Source: Bemisia tabaci
Taxonomy: Eukaryota; Arthropoda; Insecta; Hemiptera; Aleyrodidae
DNA length: 64,000 nucleotides
NCBI RefSeq assembly: GCF_918797505.1
Contig: NC_092793.1
Coordinates: 64,785,660 to 64,849,659 of the forward strand
Reading direction: 5' to 3'
This document shows, one piece after another, positions 45,888-58,203 of this stretch. Position numbers and translations under genes: made by a program. The notes under the pieces were generated by a model. It was not told the origin of the DNA. It was given only the letters and a program-made list of their open reading frames with translations, and did no database searches. Within the stretch, counting starts at the first letter, position 1. Each line of letters starts with the position of its first letter.

Positions 45888-48806
45888 GGTCATTCCATAT
45901 CAACTCAACGAGGTTTTGAACCTTGACCTCTCGGATCATGTTCAAACTTGGTGTGCTGCAAGTTCCTATTGAAAAAGAAATATTCCCCAAATTTTAGGTC
46001 ATTTGGTCGCTCCGTTAATTTTATACGGAATTTCAAAGTTTGGAAAAAATTGAGTTTTTTTTTATGACCGATAAAACTTTGAACGGCTGTTACTTTTCAA
46101 CGGTTCATCGGAAAAACTTGAACTAGGTCTTGTTTTGAAGCCTAGAGGTTCTTCTTTTTTTTTAAAAACAAAAAAAAAATGAAAAAAATTTTTTTTTGAA
46201 AATATTTGGAAAATTTTGAATTTTCAAATTTGAATTTGTGAAAAAGGGCATTTTTCAAAATTTTGATTTTTTTGTAGGTGATCCTTACATAATCTTGAAG
46301 CATTTCCCAAAGTTTCATTGTGGGCCGCCAAGCGGTTCCTGAGTTATAGCAATAAACATACCGTAATCCTACTTAAAATGCATCATATGTACCTACTATA
46401 TATATATAAGTCATGCATAAGCCATAGTAGGGACAGATGCCCTTGACATGGCTGTTAATAGTTGATAGGCTCTAAATAGTGCGAATAGGATGTTTTCATG
46501 GATGCTCATTGTTTAGTATCACCTATTGTAAAATAGATATTTAAAACATCCGAAGGGGGGGGGGGGGGGGGGAGCGAGATGCCTGCTCGCTCTCCACATG
46601 GAACATTTTTGCCCTGCCTCAGCAGCAAATTTTTCCAAGGTTTTTTTTGTTTCCTCTTCTTCTCTCTTTTCCCCCAGTGAAATTCAGAAAAATGAAGGAA
46701 AAATAAGAATTAAGCAGTTAAATCAACCAAGATTAAAAGAAGTTTGTATAATAAAGACAAAATTATCATTAGTGGTAACCTTATTAATAGTACTTCTGCT
46801 AATCTTCTAAGTAGTACTCATAGCTAAATAAAATTTCTTATTTTTCCTTCATTTTTCTGAATTTCACTGGGGGAAAAGAGAGAAGAAGAGGAAACAAAAA
46901 AAACCTTGGAAAAATTTGCTGCTGAGGCAGGGCAAAAATGAACCCATGTGGAGAGCGAGCAGGCATCCCGCTCCCCCCCCCCCCCTTCTGATGTTTTAAA
47001 TATCTATTTTACAATAGGCGATACTAAACAATGAGCATCCATGAAAACATCCTATTCGCACTATTTAGAGCCTATCAACTATTAACAGCCATGTCAAGGG
47101 AATCTGTCCCTACTATGCATGGCTTATGCATGACTTATATATATACAGGGTGTTCCCTCTAACTTTTGACCTAATTGAGGTAGAGATTTGAAACTTGGAG
47201 GGTGTTCCTATATCAAAGGGAGCTACTTTTTGACCTCCCCAGAACTTTTGGGGGCCCCCCTTGGGGGGGGGGGGGGGGGTTTACGGACCCTAACTTTTTT
47301 TTTCAAATGGGAAGACCCCCTTTGTGATACCTCGTTCGAAAGAGCATAAAAAAAGAAAATTTTTCGCGCAATCCCGAGGTCATTACCTCAAACCGTTTCA
47401 AAATGGCGACCGGTCGAAGTTCGAAATGACCGAAAATTGGCACCTCTGCTATTTGCGCATGGATTTGCTTGAAACTCGGTATCTGGGGATATTTTGGCAC
47501 GAGAAAAACGAATTTGACGTTAGATATTTAAAAAAAACCCTAATTTTTCAAAATGGCCGCCGGTTTAGGCTCAGAGTGGCCGAAAATTTGACAAACTCGA
47601 TTTTTTCCCAATGGATTCACCTGAAATTCGGTATCTGGGGGTATTTTGACCCGAGAAGAACGAATTCGACGTTAGATTTTTAAACAAACCCTAATTTTTC
47701 AAAATGGCCGCCGATTAAAGTTCAAAATGGTCAACAATTGGCAACCTCGACTTTTTGCCGATGGATTCGCCTGAAACTCGGTGTTTGGGGGTATCTGGGT
47801 AGATCTGGGTAACCGGGAAAAAATCGAGTTTGTCAAATTTTCGGCCACTCTGAGCCTAAACCGGCGGCCATTTTGAAAAATTAGGGTTTTTTTTAAAAAT
47901 CTAACGTCAAATTCGTTTTTCTCCTGCCAAAATACCCCCAGATACCGAGTTTCAAGCAAATCCATGCGCAAATAGCAGAGGTGCCAATTTTCGGTCATTT
48001 CGAACTTCGACCGGCCGCCATTTTGAAACGGTTTGAGATAATGACCTCGGGATTGCGCGAAAAATTTTCTTTTTTTATGCTCTTTCGAACGAGGTATCAC
48101 AAAGGGGGTCTTCCCATTGAAAAAAAAAAGTTAGGGTCCGTAACCCCCCCCCAAGGGGGGGGGGGGGCCCAAAAATTTTGGGGAGGTCAAAAAGTAGCTC
48201 CCTTTGATATAGGAACACCCTCCAAGTTTCAAATCTCTACCTCAATTAGGTCAAAAGTTAAAGGGGGGGAGGGGACTTTTCGAACACCCTGTATGGTAGG
48301 TACATATGATGCATTTTAAGTAGGATTACGGTATGTTTATTGCTATAACTCAGGAACCGCTTGGCGGCCCACAATGAAACTTTGGGAAATGCTTCAAGAT
48401 TATGTAAGGATCACCTACAAAAAAATCAAAATTTTGAAAAATGCCCTTTTTCACAAATTCAAATTTGAAAATTCAAAATTTTCCAAATATTTTCAAAAAA
48501 AATTTTTTTTCATTTTTTTTTTTTGTTTTTTAAAAAAAAGAAGAACCTCTAGGCTTCAAAACAAGACCTAGTTCAAGTTTTTCCGATGAACCGTTGAAAA
48601 GTAACAGCCGTTCAAAGTTTTATCGGTCATAAAAAAAAACTCAATCTTTTCCAAACTTTGAAATTCCGTATAAAATTAACGGAGCGACCAAATGACCTAA
48701 AATTTGGGGAATATTTCTTTTTCAATAGGAACTTGCAGCACACCAAGTTTGAACATGATCCGAGAGGTCAAGGTTCAAAACCTCGTTGAGTTGACATGGA
48801 ATGACC
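45888..48806. mobile_element. Large palindromic (foldback) element, host of a second palindrome
   Basis: Ends GGTCATTCCATATCAACTCA and complement. Without the insertion at 47146-48291 it is a ~1.77 kb palindrome with arms of about 820 bp around a loop at about 46711-46836. The arms share, in mirrored order, the TCATTCCAT end, GGAACCGCTTGGCGGCCCAC, GTACCTAC, TATATATATAAGTCATGCAT, a G (or C) run and TTTTTCCTTCATTTTTCTGA. The left arm keeps GTACCTACTATATATATA intact while the right arm has the second palindrome at the same point. No coding frame is real here. Confidence 0.85.
47146..48291. mobile_element. CAGGG-family foldback, inserted copy (1146 bp)
   Basis: Starts CAGGGTGTTCCCTCTAACTT, ends CACCCTG, TA on each side (47144-47145, 48292-48293). 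Arms of about 540 bp pair across a centre near 47720-47810. The left arm lacks about 20 bp next to its end that the right arm keeps (GAAAAGTCCCCTCCCC). G/C runs flank AAAATTTTGGGG in both arms. The same arm sequence read from either side gives the mirrored MIPRSKEHKKRKFFAQSRG ORFs, which are not genes. Confidence 0.88.
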
Positions 48807-49634
48807 TCGTATAGATCCGGAAATGGATATTTTTTTCAGAAGAAATCGCATACAAAATCTAGAATTAAAGTCGGAACAGCTTTGGTCGGCGAAAATTTCA
48901 CGCTCTAATTGTCGCTGGCTATGATGTTATCGAGCATTTTACGGAAAGAGGAAAGAGAGGGGAACACATAAAGGCCAAGCAGTTACAGTCACTCCTCGAT
49001 AAACCACTATCTATTATATAAATATTAATAAAAAATGGAGCGCACGCTGATTATCAGCCGGGAATAATTAAAAATTTGGTATTAATTCGGAGAGCAACGA
49101 GGATTGATAACGAAATAAGAGATGCGGGAGGTATCAGCACAGGGTCGCCTCCAAGTTGCTGGATTTTGCAACATAAACCGTAATTTTGACTCACCTTGAA
49201 TACGGAAATAGTAGACTTTAATAATACCTTGCAACTCTGAACATCACTCACGGTGTGCAAACGCCCAATTGTTTTCTAAAATTTAATCACTATACAGGTG
49301 CACTTACTGGGTACTTACTTAGGTGTACAGGTACTTTACTATCTTCCTATTTGGACGAACTTGCACTGTAGCTAGTGCTTTCCCAAATTTTCGCTTTTTC
49401 GTCCTCTTTCAAAGACCTTGAAAAGGTATACCTATAAAAATAAGCATTTTAGGGGTTTTTTCCTTGGTTTTGAGTCAGATGAATGTCTAACTTTTCCCAC
49501 GGAAAAAGTTTTTAAATTTTTTTCACTCAAAAATAAATGATACATATCATTTTGGCTCAGAGCCCGAGAACAGTGAACAGCTTTTTATCATTTTGAGGTA
49601 TTGAGGAAAAATGCACTATTTCTTGTAGGGGGCG
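48807..49634. other. No gene seen
   Basis: AT-rich sequence without recognised repeats or exons. Confidence 0.4.
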
Positions 49635-50610
49635 ATACCCGAGAAAAAATGGACCATTCAAGCTCATTCAGGATCGTTCGATTTTCAATGATCCTGAATG
49701 AGTTTGAATGATTCTTCAATGAGCATCAATGATCCCGAATGAGCTTGAATGCGCTGACTCGTTGGATCATTCAACTTGAATGATCCGGATCGTTCAAGTC
49801 GAACGATCCGGATCTTTGACCCAATGCGCTTGAATACGCTGGCCCATTGGATCATTCAACTTGAATCTGCCAACTGGTTGGATCGTTCAACTTGAATGTG
49901 CCGACTTGTTGGATCGTTCAACTTGTATGATCAGGATCATTCAATTTGAATGATTCAATTTATCAGCTTATTCAAACTCATTGGGCCAATGATCAGGCTT
50001 ATCGTAGCTGAATCATTAAGAGCATTAAAATTGAACGACCCAACATGCTGGCTCATCTAAGCTAATTAGGTCAACGATCCAGATTATTAAAGTTGAATAA
50101 GCCACTACTATGCCAGCATCTGATTGGGTCACTTGGATAATTTTTACCTCCCACTATTCTACATTAATATAATTGCTATGTAACTTTAATACATACTCAA
50201 TCGAGTCAAACTCTGGGACCTACCACAATGATATGATCACTTCAGCAGATTCGGATATTCAAGTAGGTATCGGTCTGATGAGAATCTATTATAAAGAAAT
50301 TGTAAGAAGTATAGACGCAAATGCACATGGGTAGCCATTCTCACTTCGCAGTTTTTCTTCGACAGAAAAATGAAGGAATAAGGAAAAAGTTCAAAAACAC
50401 TGACTCTCCAGAAATTTCATCCAATTCCTCTTGAAGTAAGCTCATCCTCCGCTCTATTGGAGTAACAGCGTGAATGTACCTTTAATAAAAGTAGTTTGAA
50501 GGTGAGAATTTTTGCTACAAACCATCTCCCATATGCTGTCAAGAATTCAAACCACAAAACAGTCATGATGGGAGAGGCTCGTAGCTTTGCCGCCGAGTTG
50601 CAAAGCTGCT

Positions 50611-50865
50611 CTGCCGTGCTAAGGAAGAACGCCATGTGAGCTTTCAGACGTTGCTAAGTTTCCTCCGATAAAAACCAAATTTATTGGGAAAATTGCGAAT
50701 ATTACTTTCCAAAATTTTTAGACAATTTTGTACGCAATTGAATCTAAAATATCTGAACTAGTCTAGAAAAAAAAATAAATGAATATTTTCAAAAATACAT
50801 GTTTTATCAAGGGAAATTTGGCAACTCTCGCGATGTTCATCCGGCGTTCTTCCTTAGCACGGCAG
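50611..50865. mobile_element. 255 bp MITE inside the foldback's left arm
   Basis: Perfect 23 bp inverted ends (CTGCCGTGCTAAGGAAGAAC...), flanked by direct TGCT (50607-50610, 50866-50869). The right arm at about 52209-52220 runs GCAGCAGCTCTGCAACTC without the element, giving the empty site. No ORF. Confidence 0.82.
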
Positions 50866-52591
50866 TGCTACAGAAGTGCAGAGATACTTTCCATCGACAA
50901 CTGAAAAATTTAACTGGAAAGAAACATATAAAAGTAACAGCATAACCAAAAAAATGTTGAATTGAAGAATTAACCGCGCGTTTAGAATTGCATGAGCGAT
51001 GTCGCTGTTACTCTGATTTAAAAGAAAGAAACCAGCAAAAATTACATTGGGATACAGGGGTATAAAATTGGCTTTGTCTCTGAAATAATTAATTTACCTT
51101 AGATTGTGCTTTGAAGTGATACAAGGCAGTAGGTAATTACAATTTTGTGCTTGAGTGTTTGTTCAAATTAAGTGTCATCGATGGAGAAAATTTTATTGAA
51201 GTAAAATTGTGTCTTCGGAACATAAAGCAGTGCATTTGATGACTGGAGCACAACTCACAGGTATAAGGTAACATCATACTGATAACTTGTTAAATGGTCA
51301 AGGGAAAAAACAATAAATAGAATTTAAAGCGACATTGAAGAGAAATTACAGAACAGAGGATTTCAATTTTCGAGGAAAGTAGGGCCTCTCTCTCACTAGC
51401 TTTTCCCGAAGATTCTTAAGATTAGCCTTATGACAGTAAAAAAAAATGAGCCTTACATGATAATATAAAAAAAAGAGACGAGAAATTGACATAATCATAA
51501 TCATAGCAATCCTTAAGACAGGAGGATGGGAAAATATTTCAGCAATGTGGCAACGCCATTACTTCCCCGCCTCCCGCCACTCGTTTGCTGCGTGAGGAAA
51601 ACAAAAGAAGATGACCGTTGAGCCAAGGAAGATATGGAAATTCCACCCCCGAACCTGTAACTGCCGAGGGCTCGCGGTATTCGCCACTTGGTCTGATCAG
51701 TCTTGCTGCCTGCGTATCATTGGCATGTCGCCGCTCAGTTTTTTCGTCTGTGTTGCTTTAAATTCTATCTCTTGTTTTTTACCTGGTCCGTTTAACAAGT
51801 TATCAGTATGAACTTACCTTGTACCTGTGAGTTGTGCTCCAGCCATCAAATGCACTGCTTTGTGTTCCGAGGACACAATTTTACTTCAATATTTTCTCCA
51901 TCGATGATGCTTCATTTGAACAAACACGCAAGCACAAAATTGTAAGTACCTATTGCCTTATTTCACTTCAAAGCACAATCTAAGATAAATTAATTATTTC
52001 AGAGACAAAGCCAATTTCATACCCCTGTATCCCAATGTAATTTTTGCTTGTTTCTTTCTTTTAAATCAGAGTAACAGCAACAGCGACATTGCTTATGCAA
52101 TTCTAAACGAGCGGTTAATTCTTCAATTCAACATTTTTCTGGTTATGCTGTTAATGTAACATGTTCCATTTTAGTTAAATTTTTCAGTTGTCGATGGAAA
52201 GAATCCTCGCAGCAGCTCTGCAACTCGGCGGCAAAGCTACGAGCCTCTCCCATCATGACTGTTTTGTGGTTTGAATTCTTGACAGCGTGTGGGAGATGGT
52301 TTGTAGCAAAAATTTTCACCTTCAAACTACTTTTATTATACTACCTACATTCACACTGTTGCTGTAATAGGGCGGAGGATGAGCTTACTTCAGGAGGAAT
52401 TGGATAAACTTCTGGTAAGTCTGTGTTTTTTTAACTTTTTCTATCATCATATGTTTTTTTGTTTTTTTGATTTTTTCCCCTTCATTTTTCTGTTGAAGAA
52501 AAACTGCAAAGTGAGAATGGATATCCATGTACTTTTGCTTCTATACTTTTTACCATCTTTTTATAATAGATTCTCATCAGACCGAGACCTT

Positions 52592-53135
52592 GACTCATTG
52601 GAATTCAACGATCAGGAGAGTTAAAGCTGGTTGGGATTCAACGATCAGGATCATTCAAGCTGGTTGGGATTCAACGATCAGGATCATTCAAGCTAATTGG
52701 GATTCAACGATCAGGATCATTCAAGCTGGTTGGGATTCAGCGATCAGGATCATTCAAACTCGTTGGAATCCAATGATCAGGATCATTCAAGCTCGTTGGA
52801 ATCCAATGATCAGGATCATTCAAGCTCGTTGGAATCCAATGATCCGGATCATTCAAGCTCGTTGGAATCCAATGATCCGGATCATTCAAGCTCGTTGGAA
52901 TCCAATGATCCGGATCATTCAAGCTCGTTGGAATCCAATGATCAGGATCATTCAAGCTCGTTGAAATCCAATGATCCGGATCATTCAAGCTCGTTGAAAT
53001 CCAATGATCCGGATCATTCAAGCTCGTTGAAATCCAATGATCCGGATCATTCAAGCTCGTTGAAATCCAATGATCAGGATCATTCAAGCTCATTGAAATT
53101 CAATGATCAGGACCATTCAAGCTCATTCGGGCGCA
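52592..53135. repeat. 33 bp minisatellite, about 16 units
   Basis: Unit GGATCATTCAAGCTCGTTGG plus AATCCAATGATCC; early units use GGTTGGGATTCAACGATCA. Because 33 is divisible by three and the unit lacks stops in several frames, long ORFs appear on both strands (SLESNDQDHSS and SLNDPDHWIPT types). These are artefacts of the repeat. Confidence 0.92.
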
Positions 53136-53268
53136 TTAAAATTCAATGATCAAGTGAACGATCTGGATCATTCAAATTTGAATGAGCTGACGAAAAACTC
53201 ATTCAAATTGAATGATCCGGATCGTTCATTTTTCAATGAGCTTGAATGATCCATTTTTTCTCGGGTAT

Positions 53269-54499
53269 ACCTAATGTACAACTTTGACCACAAAATATCT
53301 ATGTGCCTATCATAGTACCTTGAGCACTAGCCCATAAGGTACACCTTTTTTATATGAATACTGTTTTAGATTAAATTAGTTTACAATTGAATGCTAACCA
53401 AAGAAATTCATTGGAATACTAGACTTAATTTGGTAACCGAATTGCTTTATTTCGACTTGACCACAAAACGTCCAAGATGGAGAAAAATCGATTATGCACC
53501 AATGAATTTGATGCCGCAATGAAAAAGACAGGTGACAGAAGGTCTACTTTTCAAAGAAGGAGGGGTAAAAAAGGACACAATATTTTAGGGGAAACTGGAA
53601 GTTGACAAAAGGCGAGTGCAAAGAAAGAGTCATGAAGGAGGCAAAGGAGGCCAGCGACTGCAGGTGAGACAGATTCCCGGGTCTAGGGCATGGGGTCTGG
53701 GCGGATCAAGAGTATGCGGGTCTAATAGACAAGTGTTGGACTTATTAAGCACTTGCTAAAGGACGCTAATATAGCCTTACAAGCTAATAGATGAGCAGCG
53801 CACGAGCCACGTATATACTTTACAAGAAACACGACGAGATCAGGATCAGCCTACCGTTTGATTTATAGATTCTTCTATTCTACATTCAACCACCTTCAAC
53901 GAACGCCACCTCAAAAGCGAAACGCGAGAAAAAAACTCACGGTCAGTTATAACACGAAAAGTCAATCGTCCACTGCCTCTCCCAGTTTTATTCGAGGACA
54001 AACCTGCGTATAAATTCGCGCATGGCCGCGTATCATAAAATGCAGAACGTCCTGAACGTTGCAATAATTTAAGATGCGGTGGCATTCAATTTTCTACGGA
54101 TTTTCCCCAATTCGTCGTTTTCCGCACGGAGGAACGTACCTTCATTCCAAAGTTGCGAAATTGACTTGAACAATTCAGTTTTTCACAAGAATGCACCTGT
54201 GTAATTTCTGTCCAATATTTATCTGATTTTTGTGCGAGATTTGAAGGTAAATCAGCTGAATGTTTTGTCTGAATTGCCCAAGATTCTCCCGATAAAACTG
54301 GTTTTGCGAGGGGGATGCGGCAACATTGAAATGCAGCTACGTTCTTTCGCGAGAGGGACGACGGACGATTTGCTTGGTTCTACTTGTTCGCTCACGATGT
54401 GTAAGCTAGCACTGTTTTATATTCACATAAAAGGCGAATATTTCTAAATGTTGCAAGTGCTCATGATCTACTGTTAAAAAATCTATCATTAGTATTGTT
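53269..54499. other. No gene seen
   Basis: No repeat pairs or coding frames recognised. Confidence 0.4.
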
Positions 54500-54832
54500 C
54501 GGTTGAATTTCTCTCAAATTTGCTTGCTGCATTTTTTGCACTCAATTTCAAGAGAGTCTCCTTCGTCTTCTTCCGGGAAGAGCCCAGTCATGCATTATTT
54601 TGGCGAGCTTTCTTCAATCAGCTTGCTCACTTGACCTACCAGAGTAGTTGTTTGCTCATGATATGGAATACGATAACTTCGATTTTCAACCCCCATGATC
54701 TGACGCACTGTATTATTACGGAACGAATTCCTTATGGAAATTCCTGCGGATTTCCTCCGAAAATCCACGACCGTTGATCTAAGCATATCTTGTGTCCTTT
54801 TTTCAGCTCCCACACATCAGATCCACCTGTTA
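54500..54832 (-). pseudogene. Non-LTR retrotransposon polymerase tail (second family)
   Basis: On the minus strand, three slightly shifted frames give in order GSDVWELKK, then TVVDFRRKSAGISIRNSF, then NNTVRQIMGVEN, then (c)W-GQVSKL and PKIMHDWALPGRRRR, then VQKMQQANLRE. This matches the well-known insect LINE tail 'YGSETW...DF-RRSAG-SR-D-IRN--IR--MGVE...WYGHV-RM...LPK--M-W-PPGRR-RGRP--SW--GV--AM--R-L'. Indels and stops show it is dead. It differs from the polymerase at 1-757. Confidence 0.7.
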
Positions 54833-56684
54833 TGATAATTTTCATTACAGGGTTGTAACTCTCCTCGTGTTCAAAGTAAAAAAATTGGCCTTCGGCCTAG
54901 GTGGTGCTAGAAGCCAACTTTCAAAGAATGAAAGTATTTTTCCAAAATCTGCAGTCCGTAAGCTCTCCGTGTGAATTTGATAAAAATCAAGTTTTATCCT
55001 TAGCTCCCCAAATTTTGGCGCACCCCAAAATCATTTAACGTGCAGGAGAGGACCATAGATACGGTCTTCCTTGCAAATTTTGAATGAAGTTGAACATATA
55101 GATGCCGAGATATGGGTGCACACAGAAAAATGGTACGCCTGACGGGCGACGGACGGACGTATATTTTTTCGGGTATGGTTATTTTGACTCCAGGCACCTT
55201 AAAACGCCTAGAAATAATGAAATTTCAACTTGTTTTTCTTTTTCTTTTTTCTTGCACGATGACAATACCTACTTCCTCTGCCCACGAGGGGAGCGAGAAT
55301 GTAAAAATCTATCTTCAAAAATCAAAATCGCGAATCTTGGAAGATTGGGAATTGCAGTCATAAGGCGCGAGTGGATTCAGTCGCGAGGTTTCTAACTTAC
55401 TGCCAACCTCCGTTACAACAAAACGAAATTCCCTGCGGGCGACAGTGCGCCTACAACATTTGGTTTTCACGCTGGCAGCAATGACGACTACATCCAAAAT
55501 TCTCGACCCACCTCCCGGGGTGGGTTGAAAAATGGATGGGTGCAAACGTTGGCCAAAATGCATCAAGCCCCTGAGTTTAGTTCTTGACAGCGTCAGAGTG
55601 TTTTTATTCTTTGGTTTGCGACCCTGCCGAAGTGGTGCCGACCAAATCAAATCGCGAAAATTCGCCTCAAGTAAGATGATTAAGGGTAGGTCGTGATGTT
55701 CAACGAGAGGCGGGCAATTGGAAGAGTGTCGGGCGGTGGATTCTAAAAATCGGTAGGAATCGGGCTAGGCTGGAAGTCGTTGTTGAGTGGTGACTCGTGC
55801 TTAGCGTCGCCGGCCGGTGGCCGATGCTCGATGATTGGTGCATGGTGGATGGCCACCTACCGGTAATTAATGTAGCTTGTATCATGATTAGCATACCATG
55901 TGGGCTCGCTGCCGCGGCGAAGATGCAACGGCTTCTCGCACACGGCACGAGCGGCCGGGATAGTGTTACGCTTGCGAACCGTGACTTCTGGACAGGTGCG
56001 CACTGCTCCTGGTCGCCGACGTCCCGGCCCAACCTGTCCGATGTCCTTCTCTCCCAGGCATGAGCCTCATTTTGATGACTCATTTAGTTGGCCAGCCACT
56101 CTTTGGAAATAATGTAGGTTTAACAATTCGCTGTCGGTTGAAAGATCACCGTGCCATGATCGCCACATGCATCGGGGAGTGGAAATCACAACGATGGTAG
56201 ATCAGTAGAGAAGGGTGGTGGTGGTGGGGGGGGGGGGGGGGGGGTTCCGGTAGGATAGTCTTCCTCTAACCCAACCTCCTCTTCCCTCCCCATCGTATAT
56301 ATATATGAAAGGAAGACGAAGAAAGCTGATGATATTGATATGGAGAAAGCGCAGATGATTAAAAAATAATCCTCCTTGGGAAAAAATAATTAAGTGACAC
56401 CAACAGTTCCAAACGTAGACTATTATTTTGACGCACCACGCAACGAAAAAATATTTTTAACTTCCTTCCTTTTTCAGTTTGTGTCCTTCCTTTTTGTGCA
56501 GTTCTCTCCAAGCATGACGCTCTTCCTAAATGAGCATTATGTCCAAGAAATATTCCCATAAAACTGAAAACTGTATCACTATAGGTAATTTTTGAAAGCA
56601 AACTGAGCGAAGCAGCTTAAAATTTCTCTTTGCAGCGGTCCTTTTTAGAAACACTCTTCCCAGAAAATTAGCTTTGATCGATAA
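54833..56684. other. No confirmed gene; 19-base G run
   Basis: The patch 55700-56100 is GC-richer and open on both strands, but neither reading resembles a known family. A G run lies at 56226-56244. The block around 55130 (GACGGGCGACGGACGGACG followed by TTATTTTGACTCCAGGCACC) looks like dispersed repeat. Confidence 0.35.
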
Positions 56685-56810
56685 GGCCCAGTTACACGAT
56701 CAAATTAAGCCATCAAATTGGGCCTGTCATTGGTCGCATCCTCACCTCAGGTCTTTTTCCACCAATCAGAGATTCAGTTTGATAGCTCAATTTGATCGTG
56801 TAACTGAACC
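56685..56810. mobile_element. 126 bp hairpin/MITE
   Basis: GGCCCAGTTACACGATCAAA pairs with TTTGATCGTGTAACTGAACC; the second block (AAGCCATCAAATTG with AGTTTGATAGCTCAA) and the CCAAT/ATTGG pair near the centre extend the stem. Either a very short TIR element or a hairpin transcript source. Confidence 0.6.
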
Positions 56811-57099
56811 TTTAAGCAGACTTCCTGGTACTATGCACTCCGTCAAAAAATTGAACAGCCAAAATAAGCCCAAATAAGAGCCGTGGAATGTCCCGAAGAC
56901 CGCCTAAAAACGACAATCCGGATTTAGCGGTAAAAAAGATATCCAACGAGAGTTTCTCGTCGTTCGATAAAAAGATTTCCAGGAGTAAATAGGACGTTGT
57001 CTCTTTAGCTCCATATCTGATACGCCGATATCTGACGTACAAACATTAAACTAACTAAAAAAAGCAGACGAACCTAAACGTCAAATGAACAACCGAAAT

Positions 57100-58010
57100 A
57101 TTTATCGAAAATTGGTGTAATTATGTCCAGGGGAAAGCGTCCGCAGCACGTTCATCGGAAGTAACAAATATAAGTTCAAACACAGTCCTCCATGGATGAT
57201 TTTTCGACAGTTACACGGGAACATCTCATGGACGTATTTTAGACTTAAAGATTCTACCTAAAAGCGCGGTAAAAGAAAATCTCCGAAGTAAAACCATCAG
57301 AACATCTGAAGAAACATCCTAACGAATGCCCAAGATATAACCAAAAGATATCCGAAAAAAAAAACATCCAAATCAGAAATTCCAAAATACACCCAGAAGA
57401 TTTGCCAAAAATTGACGTAATCATACACGGGGAAGAACGTCCGTAGCACGTCCATCGGAGGTAACAAACAGGAGTTCAAGCACTGCCCTTCATGGATGTT
57501 TTTTCAACAGTTACACTGGAACATCCCATTGACGTATTTTAGACTTGAAGATTCTACCCAGACGCTTGGTAAAAACCAACTTCGAAGTGAAGACATCTGA
57601 ACATCTGAAGAAACATCCTTACACAAAAGTACAAAATTCAACCGAAAGATATCCGAAAAAATATCCTTGTCAGAAAGTCCAAAATACACCCAAAAGATTT
57701 GCCCAAAATTGACGTAATCGTACGCGAGGAAAAACATCCGCAGCACGTCCATCGGAAAGTAGCAAATAGAGGTTTAGACACAACCCTTCATGGGTGTTTT
57801 TCAGACAGTTACACTGGAACGTCTCATGGACGTATCTTAGGCTTACAGATTTTACCTGGACGCGTGGTAAAAAACGATCTTCAAAGAACGTACATGATCA
57901 CATACGAAAAGACGGCCAAATCAGAAAGTCCAAAATATAGGCAGAGGAAATGCCGTAAAGTTATGTAACTATACACGGTGAAAACCTCCGCAGTACGTCC
58001 ATCCGATTCC
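57100..58010 (+). repeat. ~297 bp satellite, about three units
   Basis: The block (C)GTCCGCAGCACGTCCATCGG recurs near 57136, 57437, 57735 and 57985. Between copies the order is conserved: CAGTTACACTGGAACATCTC, ATGGACGTATTTTAGACTT, GTGGTAAAA, CATCTGAAGAAACATCC, TATCCGAAAAAA and AAATACACCC-AAGATTTGCC. Spacing is about 300 bp for the first two intervals and shorter (about 250) for the last, which lost a segment. Confidence 0.8.
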
Positions 58011-58203
58011 GAAGACACTATTGGGGGTTCGGAAAACTGCATTTCGAAGTTTTTTATTACGGTTAATTACGAACAGTCCACGGATGTCTTCTGTAGATTG
58101 GACATTTAATAGAGAAAAACATTCGTAAAAGAAAAACGGGTCGGATATGAACTGCGCGCTCTGGTTTCAATTTCTCGCACTGCTCGAGTTAGAACGCGCG
58201 CCA

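Larger units (their letters stand above)
49635..53268. mobile_element. 3.6 kb foldback element (ATACCCGAGAAAAAATGG ends)
   Basis: Left ATACCCGAGAAAAAATGGAC and right complement close a palindrome whose arms pair from the ends to about 51304 and 51770 (for example TCATACTGATAACTTGTTAA on both sides), leaving a loop of about 470 bp. TA next to CCCGAG on both sides fits a TA duplication. Both arms start with degenerate GAATGATCC/GGATCATTC repeats; the right arm has expanded them into a regular minisatellite. A MITE interrupts the left arm at 50611-50865. The loop contains no convincing gene. Confidence 0.8.

Noticed and set aside
47324..48100. Twin ORFs on opposite strands starting MIPRSKEHKKRKFF
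   Set aside because: Mirror images produced by the palindrome arms of a non-coding foldback element.
52527..53149. Overlapping 118-150 aa ORFs with 11-residue repeats
   Set aside because: They are the 33 bp minisatellite read in several frames on both strands; the unit simply lacks stops.
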